Source of the DNA: Fibrobacterota bacterium
GTDB lineage: Bacteria; Fibrobacterota; Fibrobacteria; UBA11236
Assembly (NCBI GenBank): GCA_028287465.1
Contig: JAQBPO010000049.1
Location: 19,537-83,536, forward strand
Reading direction: 5' to 3'
Length of the DNA: 64,000 bases
Of this stretch, positions 36,583-45,624 are shown one piece after another (the first letter of the stretch is position 1; each line of letters begins with the position of its first letter). The notes under the pieces were generated by a model. That model saw nothing but the letters and a program-made list of their open reading frames with translations, was not told the origin of the DNA and did not search any database. A program made the position numbers and the translations under genes.

Positions 36583-36621
36583 GGGCAATAAAAAAGCGGA
36601 AGCCCCTGGGGACTTCCGCTT
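36583..36621 (-). terminator. Rho-independent terminator of the CHIPPGNP lipoprotein gene
   Basis: Minus-strand stem AAGCGGAAG / CTTCCGCTT with a GC-rich loop, followed by TTTT and ATT. Placed 35 nt after the lipoprotein stop; it could also serve the converging acyltransferase gene. Confidence 0.75.
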
Positions 36622-36655
36622 CTTGTATCCGGCCCGGGAACTCCCGAATCCAGCC

Positions 36656-37354
36656 TTAGTTGGTGGGGCCGGTGGTTCCGCCGCCGGTCGTGTCGATTCC
36701 GCCGCCGCCGCCGGTGGTATTGGTGCCGCCGCCGCCGGTGGTATCGGTGCCGCCGCCGCTGTTATTGCCGCCGCCGCCGGTGTGGTTGTCGCCGTCGCCG
36801 CCGGTCGTGTCGATTCCGCCGCCACCGCCGGTATTGTCGCCGCCGCCGCCGCCGCAATCAATGATGCCCGGGTCCGCGCAGAATCCCAGTTTGTCCCCAT
36901 GCGCCAGGTGCGCCTTCACCGCGGGAAGCCCGACGATGATGGTATGCGCATTGGCGGGGTTTCCCGGAGGGATGTGGCAGATGGCGGCCTTGTGGCTCGC
37001 AAGCTTGGAACCGAGGATCCGATGCTTGCTGGCCTTGGAGCTGCCGTCCGGACAGGGCTTTTTATCGAGGCTCACGTCCTCGCAACGGCCGAGCTTGTCG
37101 CCATGGGCCAGATGCGCCGCCACGGCGGGATTCCCCACCGTGATGGTATGCATGTTCCCGGGGTTTCCGGGAGGGATATGGCAAATCGAAGTCTTGCCCT
37201 TGGGACCGTGCCCGGAGGAGTCGCCCGCCAGGCTTAAGGCCAGGGATTCGTCCGACTCGCTCTTGGAGCCGTCGGTGGTCATACAACCCATGATCAGGGC
37301 CATGGCCGCGCCGCCGGCGAGAAGTATTCCTCTATTTTTGAAACCGTTAGTCAT
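36656..37354 (-). CDS. Lipoprotein with two CHIPPGNP repeats and Gly-rich tail
   Basis: 232 residues. Lipobox LIMGC. Two copies of a roughly 38-residue unit, beginning ICHIPPGNP(G/A)N.HTI.VG.PAV.AHLAHGDKLG.C, lie at about residues 57-92 and 125-160. Each keeps two Cys and three His, so a disulfide or metal site is possible. The unit is seen in exported proteins of several bacterial phyla, but I know no proven function. After ADPGIIDCGG the protein is low-complexity Gly/Thr/Asp/Asn (GGGGGIDTTGG and variants), a flexible linker or display stalk. AGGCAGGA precedes the ATG. Terminator on the minus strand at 36583-36621. Confidence 0.75.
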   Translation of the reverse strand: MTNGFKNRGILLAGGAAMALIMGCMTTDGSKSESDESLALSLAGDSSGHGPKGKTSICHIPPGNPGNMHTITVGNPAVAAHLAHGDKLGRCEDVSLDKKPCPDGSSKASKHRILGSKLASHKAAICHIPPGNPANAHTIIVGLPAVKAHLAHGDKLGFCADPGIIDCGGGGGDNTGGGGGIDTTGGDGDNHTGGGGNNSGGGTDTTGGGGTNTTGGGGGIDTTGGGTTGPTN

Positions 37355-37556
37355 GGGTCCTGCCTTTCAGACTGGGATGCCTAGAAGATATCCCGAAGCC
37401 GGTTTCCATTCAAAGGCTTTCATCCTATTTCGATAATGAAAATGGGGTTTTTGGTATCAAGATGGCTATTTTCCGTCCCGACTGGTACACTTAAAGGCCG
37501 GAACGAACGGTTCCGCTTCCAACGGCAAGGTTGGGAAAAGGCCTGGAAGAGGCTCG

Positions 37557-37562
37557 TATAAG
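37557..37562 (+). promoter_or_regulatory. Putative -10 box (TATAAG) for the VWA gene
   Basis: With transcription starting about 7 nt downstream, the leader would be about 16 nt and would hold the AGGAG site of the ATG at 37586. The ATG at 37565 is only 2 nt away and is unlikely to be used. Confidence 0.45.
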
Positions 37563-37585
37563 TTATGGGAAAGATCAGGAGCACC

Positions 37586-40309
37586 ATGTCCAGACCCGCC
37601 ATTTACAGATTTCCGTTTTCCGGCCTGTTTTCCGCATTAGCAATCCTGCTCGGAGCGGTTTCGCATTCCGGGGCCCAAAGCGGGGAAAGCGGCCGGATCT
37701 GCGAGGTGAAGCCCGCGATGCGCTGCCTGGACAAATCCAAGATCGAAGGGGATACCTTGAGGGTACCCATCGACGCCGCGGCCATCCAGAAGGACGGATT
37801 CCTCATCTGCGACAGCTCGTTCAATTACACCACCGCGCCGGACATCGTCCTGATCATGGACAATACCGGGTCGATGGACAGCGTGCAGACCCTGGACGGC
37901 GTCGCACGCTGGTGCATGAACCCCGCGCTGGAAAAGGACGTGGGATGCATCAGCGGCGATCCGCATAACCAGCGCGGGCCCGCCTTGCAGACCTTCCTGG
38001 ACAGCGCCGTGGTCAAGGGCGGCAAGGGCATGAACGTCGGCGTCGTCACCTTCTCCCAGGGAGCCGAAGCCAAGACCGACAAGCTGGTGCCGCTCAATGC
38101 CGTCACCAAGGACAGCATCAAGGCTTCCATCCAGATGGCGGAACGCGGCGAGACCAATTATTCGGCGGCATTCCGGGCCGCGATGGAATTGCTGAGTTCC
38201 TCGCGCAAGCCGAAGTCGGAACAGTTCATCATCTTCGTCTCCGACGGGCGGCCGAACTTCCCCCAGAAACCGGACGGCGACCCGTATTATTACAAAACCT
38301 TCTGGGACAGCTTGCCTACGGTCCACAGCATATTCCTGGGCGATAACAAGGACAATTACAAGGACATGCAGGACGTTTCCGCCAAGACCGGCGGGTTCTT
38401 CTATAACACCAGCGACGTTGGCCAATTGGCGAAAATCCTGACCGATGATTTGGCGAAGAAGCTTTTCCGGCGCGCCGTGCCGACCTTGACCACGGTCCGC
38501 AACCTGAGCAATAACATCACCTTCCAGATCGATGCCTCCCAGCACGTGCCGACCGCGGACTCCGGAGCCTACATCCTGATGATGCCGGGTCCCCTGGAAC
38601 TCGCGAAAGGCATCAACGATTTCGTCTTCAAAACGGAATACGGATACGGCGGCGCCACCCAGGACGTGCACTTCAAGATAGCCCGGACCGAGACCGGCCC
38701 CTATTTCACGGGCCTGGAACAGAAGTGCCGGGCATTGCCGAAGCTGCTCATCTATAATGCGAAAGGAGACGCGATCAACCTGCTGGGGGAATCGTTCACC
38801 ATCGCGGATTCGGCGGTGAAATACGCTTTGACCACTTCCGCGGCCCTGGATTCCTTCGACGTGGTCATCAAGACCTCGAGTACGGTTACCGCCCAACAGG
38901 ATCTGGAGACCGTTCCCAACTCGGCGGCCAACCGCAAGGATTCGACCTGGACGGGCGCTGAGGCGTTCCAGCATCAGACGATCCAGAAGACCATCGGCGA
39001 CAACCTGGTCCAGGCGGAACACCGGGAAACCATAATCATATCCTACCACAATCCCTTCATCAGGGAAGACAGCGTGACGGAACGGGTCAAGGTGAAGTAC
39101 GGTCCCGATTTCGACAAGGCTTCGTATCGGGACTTGAACAGCGATGGGCGTATCGAGACCGTGACCATCCGGTTCCTGGAACCCCTCGCCAACGTGCCGG
39201 ACAAACTCAAGTTCAGCATCACGGACGCGGGCGGGGCGAAAGCGGAACGCACCGCCACCGGCGGGGAAATCGTGTTCGCTCCGGACGGGACCGGGGGCGT
39301 GGATCGCAACAGCCTGATCGTCACCTTGGCGACACCCTTCCCTTTCGGCATGACTTCGGTGGCGAATCCGGATTCCTCCGGGCATACCTTCCGGCAGATC
39401 AACATCCCCATGGCCGATGGCGCGTTCCGGGTGGACGATTCCGTTCCCCCCGTCATCGTCAAGGCGGACGTTACCGCGGACAAGGGCGACGGGCACTCCA
39501 TCGTTAAGGTGACCTACTCGGAACCCATCAAGCTGGCCGAACCTTTCCTGGAGCCGCTCGTCTTCAAGCGGGATACCGTGGTATTCACCTCCAAGGACAT
39601 GCCTGTCAAGCGCATCGAGAAGGTGAGCGAAACGGTATACACCTTCCATCTCCAGCCCGGCCTGGTATTCAAACCCGTGGGCGGGGACTCCGTATCGATC
39701 AACAACAACGGTGAGACCAGGGACGGAAACGGCCTGACGCCGAAATCCCTGGTCTACAGCCCCATGGGCGGACCGTCCCCGAGCCAGGCGATCTCGGACT
39801 TCTTCGTCACCTTCGCGAACGGATCCAAGTCGGACGCGACGGGCGGGCCCGCGGCGGTCGACAAGGTCAGCTTCATCGCCGTGGACTCGAAGGGGGCTGC
39901 GGTCCACTGCGATGGGTGCAGTCCCATGCAGAACGGCGTTTTCACCGGCTCGGTGATCACCCTCGTCACCAAACAGCCGGTCGATTACGACTTCACCATC
40001 TATTCCAACCTGGGCCAACTCGTCTCGCGCGGAAGCGGCAAGGTGGAAGCGGCCGACCTCCTGCGATTGGACAAGAAGCAGGACTCAAGCCATGATCCCA
40101 CCCATACCATGTACTACCAGCGAATCGTCTGGACGGGAAGCACCGAGAGCGGCATGACGGCCGGGACGGGCGCATATGTGCTGAAGGCGACCTTCCATTA
40201 CGGTAAGAATTTCAAGACCGGGGCGCGCGCTTCCACCGGCACCAAGATCACGAAGTTCGGTTTCGTGCGCACCTGTTGCGATACCTGGAACAAACGTTGG
40301 TACGACTGA
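37586..40309 (+). CDS. Exported von Willebrand factor A domain protein
   Basis: 907 residues, secreted. The start at 37586 has AGGAG at short spacing and gives the signal peptide LFSALAILLGAVSHSGAQ. The VWA domain begins PDIVLIMDNTGSMDS with the metal-ion (MIDAS) motif D-x-T-x-S (about residues 92-96); the further ligands Thr (ETNYSAAF, about 190) and Asp (VSDGRP, about 220) are present. Ig-like segments follow (DGDGHSIVKVTYSEPIKLAEPFLEPLVF), and the end (VDYDFTIYSNLGQLVSRGSGKVEA, TAGTGAYVLKATFHY) again has the FlgD/T9SS-like layout. Probably a cell-surface adhesive or binding protein. Its 3' end overlaps the next gene by 34 nt. Confidence 0.82.
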   Translation: MSRPAIYRFPFSGLFSALAILLGAVSHSGAQSGESGRICEVKPAMRCLDKSKIEGDTLRVPIDAAAIQKDGFLICDSSFNYTTAPDIVLIMDNTGSMDSVQTLDGVARWCMNPALEKDVGCISGDPHNQRGPALQTFLDSAVVKGGKGMNVGVVTFSQGAEAKTDKLVPLNAVTKDSIKASIQMAERGETNYSAAFRAAMELLSSSRKPKSEQFIIFVSDGRPNFPQKPDGDPYYYKTFWDSLPTVHSIFLGDNKDNYKDMQDVSAKTGGFFYNTSDVGQLAKILTDDLAKKLFRRAVPTLTTVRNLSNNITFQIDASQHVPTADSGAYILMMPGPLELAKGINDFVFKTEYGYGGATQDVHFKIARTETGPYFTGLEQKCRALPKLLIYNAKGDAINLLGESFTIADSAVKYALTTSAALDSFDVVIKTSSTVTAQQDLETVPNSAANRKDSTWTGAEAFQHQTIQKTIGDNLVQAEHRETIIISYHNPFIREDSVTERVKVKYGPDFDKASYRDLNSDGRIETVTIRFLEPLANVPDKLKFSITDAGGAKAERTATGGEIVFAPDGTGGVDRNSLIVTLATPFPFGMTSVANPDSSGHTFRQINIPMADGAFRVDDSVPPVIVKADVTADKGDGHSIVKVTYSEPIKLAEPFLEPLVFKRDTVVFTSKDMPVKRIEKVSETVYTFHLQPGLVFKPVGGDSVSINNNGETRDGNGLTPKSLVYSPMGGPSPSQAISDFFVTFANGSKSDATGGPAAVDKVSFIAVDSKGAAVHCDGCSPMQNGVFTGSVITLVTKQPVDYDFTIYSNLGQLVSRGSGKVEAADLLRLDKKQDSSHDPTHTMYYQRIVWTGSTESGMTAGTGAYVLKATFHYGKNFKTGARASTGTKITKFGFVRTCCDTWNKRWYD

Positions 40310-40845
40310 TTCCCCGCCTCCGGAAGCGCTTCGCGGCGCGTCGCTCAGGCGCCATCGGCCTATTATCCCTGGCCGCGATTACGGCGCTCGTCCTGGCCGC
40401 CGCCTGCGATCCGGGAGCGGGCCCCAAGGGCGATGGCCCCGTCGGCTGCGCCGATCTCAGTTCGAGGAATTTCGGCGATTCCACCGGCGATGGGCATTAC
40501 CGCGTGGTATCGCCCAATGGCGGCGAGACCTTCAAGGTGGGCGATTCGTTGAGGATCCTTTTCACCAGCGGCGCGCAGGATTCGGAGGCGGTCGTCTACC
40601 TTTCCATTACCCGGAACGGCAGCACTTCTTCCGTGGCCGTTCCAGGGAGCCCGTCCTCCAATATCGATCCCCGCACCCGCTGCTCCATGACCTTCCTGGT
40701 GCCGGATTCGATCCGGGCGGCCAGCGGAAGGAAAATCCCGATGGCTTCCGACTCCGTCCGCATCCGCATCGCGAAATACAACTTCGAAACGATCTCCGAT
40801 TACTCGGACGGTTTTTTCAGGATCCTGGGAGCGTCGGACCCTTGA
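40276..40845 (+). CDS. Small exported lipoprotein with Kre9/KNH-like domain
   Basis: 189 residues. N-terminal basic then hydrophobic segment RSGAIGLLSLAAITALVLAAACDPG, ending in a lipobox-like LAAAC, so a lipoprotein. The mature region has VVSPNGGETFKVGDSLRILFTSGA, the SPNGGE..K.GD...I signature of Kre9/KNH-like (Ser/Thr-rich anchor) domains that often occur in cell-wall or adhesion proteins. The start is uncertain: TTG at 40276 or TTG at 40297, both inside the end of the VWA gene, so translational coupling to it is likely. It is followed 81 nt later by a minus-strand tRNA gene. Confidence 0.65.
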   Translation: MRYLEQTLVRLIPRLRKRFAARRSGAIGLLSLAAITALVLAAACDPGAGPKGDGPVGCADLSSRNFGDSTGDGHYRVVSPNGGETFKVGDSLRILFTSGAQDSEAVVYLSITRNGSTSSVAVPGSPSSNIDPRTRCSMTFLVPDSIRAASGRKIPMASDSVRIRIAKYNFETISDYSDGFFRILGASDP

Positions 40846-40925
40846 AAATCCGAAACCCGTTTTCGCCGGGAGGTGGATTTGAATCGGTGGGGAAGGGGAG
40901 AACCCTGGGACAGGGAAGTTAAATA

Positions 40926-41012
40926 CGGAGATGGAGGGAGTCGAACCCCCGGACCGCTTTCGCGGACTTCTGATTTCGAATCAGACGCAATAGACCACTC
41001 TGCCACATCTCC
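40926..41012 (-). tRNA. tRNA-Ser (anticodon CGA)
   Basis: 87 nt on the minus strand: acceptor GGAGATG pairs with CATCTCC, D-arm, anticodon stem CTGAT/ATCAG with loop TTCGAAA giving anticodon CGA (reads UCG), a long variable arm typical of Ser, and the T-arm GGTTCGAACTCC. The discriminator is G, as expected for serine. CCA is not encoded. Confidence 0.95.
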
Positions 41013-41019
41013 ATCCATA

Positions 41020-41025
41020 ATCTTA
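41020..41025 (-). promoter_or_regulatory. -10 box (TAAGAT) 7 nt from the tRNA-Ser 5' end
   Basis: On the minus strand TAAGAT is followed by TATGGAT, then the first G of the tRNA. Transcription would therefore begin at or within about one base of the mature 5' end. Confidence 0.5.
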
Positions 41026-41149
41026 AAAAAATTTGCCGCGATTCCAGCCCCGGACGGGGCGGTTTTCGGCGGGATTTTCTTGGATCCGGCCGGTGTCGGG
41101 CGTATTTTCCCTCCATCGAGCCACAATCCCGTCTCGATTCCGGCAATGG

Positions 41150-43480
41150 ATGTCAATGACCAGAAAGAAACCTACCGAAATCCGCGCTCATACCAAAGGT
41201 GGGAGCTTGACCACCATCGAGTCCTACCGCAAAAAACGTAAGGGACCGATGCTCTCGCGCAAGGCCCCCCGCTTCCGGCAGCCGGAAGAACGGGTGGTGC
41301 AGCGCTTTACCCGGGTGGTCCGCGAGGGGTACCCGCGCCTTCTCGGGGCGACCGTCCATGATGATGGGATCAACTTCGCCGTCTATTCGCGCCATGCGCG
41401 GGACATTTTCCTGGTCCTGTTCGATGAGCCGGACGGTCCGCCCTCGGATGTGATCCGCCTGCCGGCGCGCAACGGCAACGTGCATCACGGTTTCGTGGAA
41501 GGGATCCGGGAGGGCCAACTTTACAACTTCCGGGCGCGCGGGGAGTTCAACCCCGCCAAGGGGCTTCGGTTCAACGAGAACAAGCTCTTGATCGACCCCT
41601 ATGCCAGGGCATTCGCAGGACGTTTCCGCCATGATGGCAATATCCTCCTGCCTTACGATCCGATGTCGCCCGACAAGGATTTCTCCTTCGACGATCGCGA
41701 CAGCTCCGCCGCGGTGCCGAAATGCATCGCCTACTCCAAGGCTTTCGATTGGGAGGGGGATCATCCTCTGCGGCTGCCCATGGCCGAACTGGTCATCTAT
41801 GAAGCCCATGTCAAAGGCTTCACGGCCCATCCCTCTTCCGCCGTAAAGCACCCCGGCACCTACCTTGGATTCGCGGAGAAGATCCCATATCTGAAGGAGT
41901 TGGGCGTGAACGCCGTCGAGTTGCTTCCGGTGTACGCGAAATTCCCTGCGGAAAGGGAAGGCGAGGGCGGCAAGGGGAATTACTGGGGCTACAACACCTT
42001 CGGCTTCTTCGCCCCGGAAGCGACCTATGCGACCAGTCCCGGCAAGGAGATCGAGGAGTTCAAGACCCTGGTCAAGGAACTGCATCGGGCGGGCATCGAA
42101 GTGATCCTGGACGTGGTGTACAACCATACCGCCGAAGGCAACGAGATGGGACCGGCCATCTGCTTCAAGGGCCTGGATAATCCGACCTATTACGCCCTCA
42201 CGGGCAGCGGACAGGAATCCGCCAGGTACTACTTCAATTACAGCGGCACCGGGAACACCATGGATTTCGGAAGCCCAATCGTGGTGCGCATGGCCCTCGA
42301 CAGCCTGCGTTATTGGGTGGAGGAAATGCACGTGGACGGGTTCCGGTTCGACCTGGCTACGGTGAACGGCAGGGGGTTCTGGTCCGGTTTCGAAGCGCGG
42401 GCCCCCTTCTTCCAGGCCGTGGCCCAGGACCCCATCCTGTCCCAGGTCAAGATGATCGCGGAGCCCTGGGACTGCGAAGGATTCGAGCAGGGCAACTTCC
42501 CCGTGGGATGGGCCGAATGGAACGCGAAATTCCGGGACAATGCGCGCAAGTTCGTAAAGGGGGACGCGGGCCAGGTGAACGAGTTGGGATGGAGGCTGAC
42601 CGGTTCCGCCGATCTGTTCGGGGACGACGGGCGCGGGCCCGATTCGAGCATCAACTTCGTCACCTGCCACGACGGCTTCACCCTCCATGATCTGGTCAGC
42701 TACAATCAGAAGCACAACGAGGCCAATGGCGAAGACAACCGGGACGGTTACAACGACAACCAGTCCTGGAACTGCGGCGCGGAAGGGGATACCGGCGACG
42801 AGGCGGTGCTCAGCCTGAGGCGCCGCCAGGTCCGCAATTTCGCCTGCCTTATGCTGTTCGCCCAGGGAACGCCCATGCTCAGCCATGGGGATGAATTCCT
42901 CCGTACCCAGAACGGAAACAACAACGCCTATTGCCAGGACAACCCCTTGGCCTGGATGGATTGGGGGCTTCTGGAAAGGAACCGGGACATGTTCGAGTTC
43001 GTAAGCAAGGCCATCGATCTGCGGAAGCGCATCCCGCTCCTGATGGGGAAGACGTTCCTGGAAGGCAAGGACGGCCCTGCCGGGATTCCGGACATCGTCT
43101 GGTACGGTCCGGACGGCAAGGATATGGATTGGAACAATCCTGAGTCGCGCCAAATCGCATTCCAACTGGACGGGAATGAGTGGTCCCTGGACGAGGAGAT
43201 CGATGCGCAGGCGCGGGTGGGAATAAGCGGAGCTCCCGTCGATCGCCCCGAACGGAAGCCCACGCGCAAGGAGCGCCGCTTCTACTTCATCTACAATATG
43301 GATCCTTCGGAACGGGAATTCATCCTGCCCCTGCTACCCGAAGGCCGGCGGTGGAAGAGATTGGCCGATACCAGCCTGCCGGCCGGGGACGATTTCCGGC
43401 CCCAGGGCAAGGGAGAGGCCCTGATCCATCCCGGATCCTACCAGGCCAAGGCCCGGAGCGTGGTGATTCTGCAGGAATAA
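41150..43480 (+). CDS. glgX: Glycogen debranching enzyme GlgX
   Basis: Isoamylase-type GH13 enzyme that removes alpha-1,6 branches from glycogen. An N-terminal carbohydrate-binding-like domain precedes the catalytic barrel (LGATVHDDGINFAVYSRHARDIFLVLFD). The four GH13 regions are intact: DVVYNHTAEGN, DGFRFDLATVNG (nucleophile Asp codon at 42350), MIAEPWDCEGF (acid/base Glu codon at 42461) and TCHDGFTLHDLVSYNQKHNEANGEDNRDG (Asp codon at 42671). The chosen start gives about 776 residues, slightly long; later in-frame ATGs at 41156 and 41249 are alternatives and none has a good ribosome site. Divergent from tRNA-Ser. It stands alone; no other glycogen genes are here. Confidence 0.93.
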   Translation: MSMTRKKPTEIRAHTKGGSLTTIESYRKKRKGPMLSRKAPRFRQPEERVVQRFTRVVREGYPRLLGATVHDDGINFAVYSRHARDIFLVLFDEPDGPPSDVIRLPARNGNVHHGFVEGIREGQLYNFRARGEFNPAKGLRFNENKLLIDPYARAFAGRFRHDGNILLPYDPMSPDKDFSFDDRDSSAAVPKCIAYSKAFDWEGDHPLRLPMAELVIYEAHVKGFTAHPSSAVKHPGTYLGFAEKIPYLKELGVNAVELLPVYAKFPAEREGEGGKGNYWGYNTFGFFAPEATYATSPGKEIEEFKTLVKELHRAGIEVILDVVYNHTAEGNEMGPAICFKGLDNPTYYALTGSGQESARYYFNYSGTGNTMDFGSPIVVRMALDSLRYWVEEMHVDGFRFDLATVNGRGFWSGFEARAPFFQAVAQDPILSQVKMIAEPWDCEGFEQGNFPVGWAEWNAKFRDNARKFVKGDAGQVNELGWRLTGSADLFGDDGRGPDSSINFVTCHDGFTLHDLVSYNQKHNEANGEDNRDGYNDNQSWNCGAEGDTGDEAVLSLRRRQVRNFACLMLFAQGTPMLSHGDEFLRTQNGNNNAYCQDNPLAWMDWGLLERNRDMFEFVSKAIDLRKRIPLLMGKTFLEGKDGPAGIPDIVWYGPDGKDMDWNNPESRQIAFQLDGNEWSLDEEIDAQARVGISGAPVDRPERKPTRKERRFYFIYNMDPSEREFILPLLPEGRRWKRLADTSLPAGDDFRPQGKGEALIHPGSYQAKARSVVILQE

Positions 43481-43589
43481 GCGTAAATCAAGGGGTTCCC
43501 GGTCGCCCGGGCCCCGCCCTTTGCTATATTTTCGCCCCAGTGATGAGGAGCCTTTAACGGATCGTCCCGATTTGTTTTCCTGATGCTGC

Positions 43590-45620
43590 ATGCCGGATAA
43601 CCCGCGTCTAAATCCCTTTCAAAGACTGAAAGTCCTCATCCTGGGGAATGCGCTCAATCCTGCCGATCGGAATTCCTTCCATAGCATCAGCCTGATCGCG
43701 TTCCTCGCCTGGGTCGGCCTCGGCGCCGACGGCCTCTCCTCCATCAGCTACGGTCCCGAAAACGCCTTCCTCATCCTCAGGGATCATCCCCACCTGGGGA
43801 TTTTCGTGGCGTTGGCCACCATCATCACCATCTTCGTCATCAGCGCCAGCTACTCCCAGATCATCGAATTGTTCCCCACCGGCGGGGGCGGCTACCTTGT
43901 GGCCAGCAAGCTTCTCAATCCCTTCCTGGGCATGGTTTGCGGCTGCGCCCTCCTGATCGATTATGTATTGACCCTCACCATCTCCATCGCCGCGGGCGCG
44001 GACGCCATATTCAGCTTCCTGCCGCCCGACTGGTACCGATACAAGCTCGAGGCCACCCTGGTCGGCATCGTCCTCCTATCCGTGCTCAACCTGCGGGGCG
44101 CGAAGGAATCGATCATGGTGCTCCTGCCCATCTTCATCGTATTCCTCATCACCCATGCCTTCCTCATCCTGTACGCCCTGTTCATGCATGCCGGGGACAT
44201 CCCCGCCCTGATCGCGGCCACCAGCCAGGATACCCACAGTTCCATGTCCGAACTAGGGTGGGTGGGGCTGTTCCTGCTCATCATGCGATCCTATAGCATG
44301 GGCGGATCCACCTATACCGGCATCGAGGCCGTCAGCAACGGCCTGCCCATGCTCCGCGAGCCCAAGGTCCAGACCGGGAAGCGGACCATGGTCTACATGT
44401 CCTTCTCCCTGGCCTTCACCGTTTTCGGCCTGATGCTGGCCTACCTCCTCTACAATGTCGGTCCCGAGACCGGGAAGACCCTGAATGCCGTGCTCTTCGA
44501 GCGTGTCACCGCGTCCTGGGGCGAAACGGCCGGCTCCCTCTTCGTGAAGATCTCCATGTTCTCGGAAGCCGCCATCCTGGTGGCGGCGGCGCAGGCCGGT
44601 TTCATGGGCGGCCCCCGCGTTCTGGCCAACATGTCCCTGGATCACTGGTATCCCACCAAGTTCAGCCTCCTCAGCGACCGCCTGGTGAGCCAGAACGGCA
44701 TCCTCCTCATGGCGGGCTTCGCCATCATCATGGTCGCGCTTTCCGGCGGTTCGGTGGAATTCCTGTCGGTGCTCTACGTAATCACCGTGTTCATCACCTT
44801 CGTCCTGTCCCAGCTTGGAATGGTGCGGCACTGGGCGACCACCAGGCGTAAAGAGGACAAGTGGAAGCGCAAGCTCGCCGTGAACGGGCTTGGCCTGGTG
44901 ATGTGCGTATTCATCCTGGGCGCGGTAACCTTCCTGAAATTCAATGAAGGCGGGTGGCTGGCCCTTATCATCACGGGGTTCCTGGTCGGCATCGCCCTTT
45001 TCGTGAAACACCATTACAACAATACCGCCAAGATGCTCAAGCGCATGGACAATCTGGTCCAAGCCGCCAAGAGTTCCCAAACGGGCTCCATCTCCCGCAT
45101 CGTCAGCAACGGGGACGTGGTCGAGGCGGCTCCTGAACCGAAGTTCGACCCCAAGGCCCGCACCGCGGTTATGCTCGTCAGTGGATTCAACGGCCTGGGG
45201 CTGCACACCCTCTTCAGCATCATCCGCCTGTTCGGCGGCATCTACAAGAATTTCGTATTCGTGGAAATCGGCCTCATCGACGCCGGCGCCTTCAAGGGCA
45301 CCGACGAGGTGGACAACCTGCAGACCTACGTTAAGAAGGAGCTGGACGGTTACGTGGAGTTCATCCGCAGGCACGGCTATTATGGGGAGGGCGTTTCCGC
45401 CCTTTCCCATGACGTGGTGGAGGGCAGCGCCCAACTCGCGCCCAAGATCGTCGAACGCTTCCCCCAGGCGGTGTTCTTCATGGGGCAGCTCGTCTTCCCG
45501 GAGGAGTCCTTCCTTTCGCGCCTGTTCCACAACAACGTGGTCTTCGCCGTGCAGCGCAGGCTCTACCACCTCGGCATCCCCTTCATCATCATGCCCGTGC
45601 GCGTGAAGATGCGGGTGTGA
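43590..45620 (+). CDS. APC-superfamily permease with cytosolic C-terminal domain
   Basis: Cation- or amino-acid-transport-type membrane protein, 676 residues. Residues about 25-470 contain 12 hydrophobic segments of the APC fold, with the unwound helix-1 motif GLGADGLSSISYGPE and the sixth-helix motif MGGSTYTGIEAVSNG. The layout is close to KimA/Kup-like potassium importers, but the substrate is not proven. The C-terminal 190 residues are a soluble, Usp-like alpha/beta domain (TAVMLVSGFNGLGLHTLFSIIRLF, HDVVEGSAQLAPKIVERFPQAVFFMGQLVFPEES). TATATT near 43525 is a possible -10; the leader is about 50 nt, too short for a c-di-AMP riboswitch. Confidence 0.78.
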   Translation: MPDNPRLNPFQRLKVLILGNALNPADRNSFHSISLIAFLAWVGLGADGLSSISYGPENAFLILRDHPHLGIFVALATIITIFVISASYSQIIELFPTGGGGYLVASKLLNPFLGMVCGCALLIDYVLTLTISIAAGADAIFSFLPPDWYRYKLEATLVGIVLLSVLNLRGAKESIMVLLPIFIVFLITHAFLILYALFMHAGDIPALIAATSQDTHSSMSELGWVGLFLLIMRSYSMGGSTYTGIEAVSNGLPMLREPKVQTGKRTMVYMSFSLAFTVFGLMLAYLLYNVGPETGKTLNAVLFERVTASWGETAGSLFVKISMFSEAAILVAAAQAGFMGGPRVLANMSLDHWYPTKFSLLSDRLVSQNGILLMAGFAIIMVALSGGSVEFLSVLYVITVFITFVLSQLGMVRHWATTRRKEDKWKRKLAVNGLGLVMCVFILGAVTFLKFNEGGWLALIITGFLVGIALFVKHHYNNTAKMLKRMDNLVQAAKSSQTGSISRIVSNGDVVEAAPEPKFDPKARTAVMLVSGFNGLGLHTLFSIIRLFGGIYKNFVFVEIGLIDAGAFKGTDEVDNLQTYVKKELDGYVEFIRRHGYYGEGVSALSHDVVEGSAQLAPKIVERFPQAVFFMGQLVFPEESFLSRLFHNNVVFAVQRRLYHLGIPFIIMPVRVKMRV

Positions 45621-45624
45621 TTAA

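Noticed and set aside
36656..36850. Apparent simple-repeat or CRISPR-like array
   Set aside because: The repeats are in frame and encode the Gly/Thr-rich tail of the lipoprotein; spacers and repeats are not regular.
43481..43589. Possible c-di-AMP (ydaO) riboswitch before the KimA/Kup-like permease
   Set aside because: The leader from the TATATT box is only about 50 nt, too short for that riboswitch, and no matching folds were seen.
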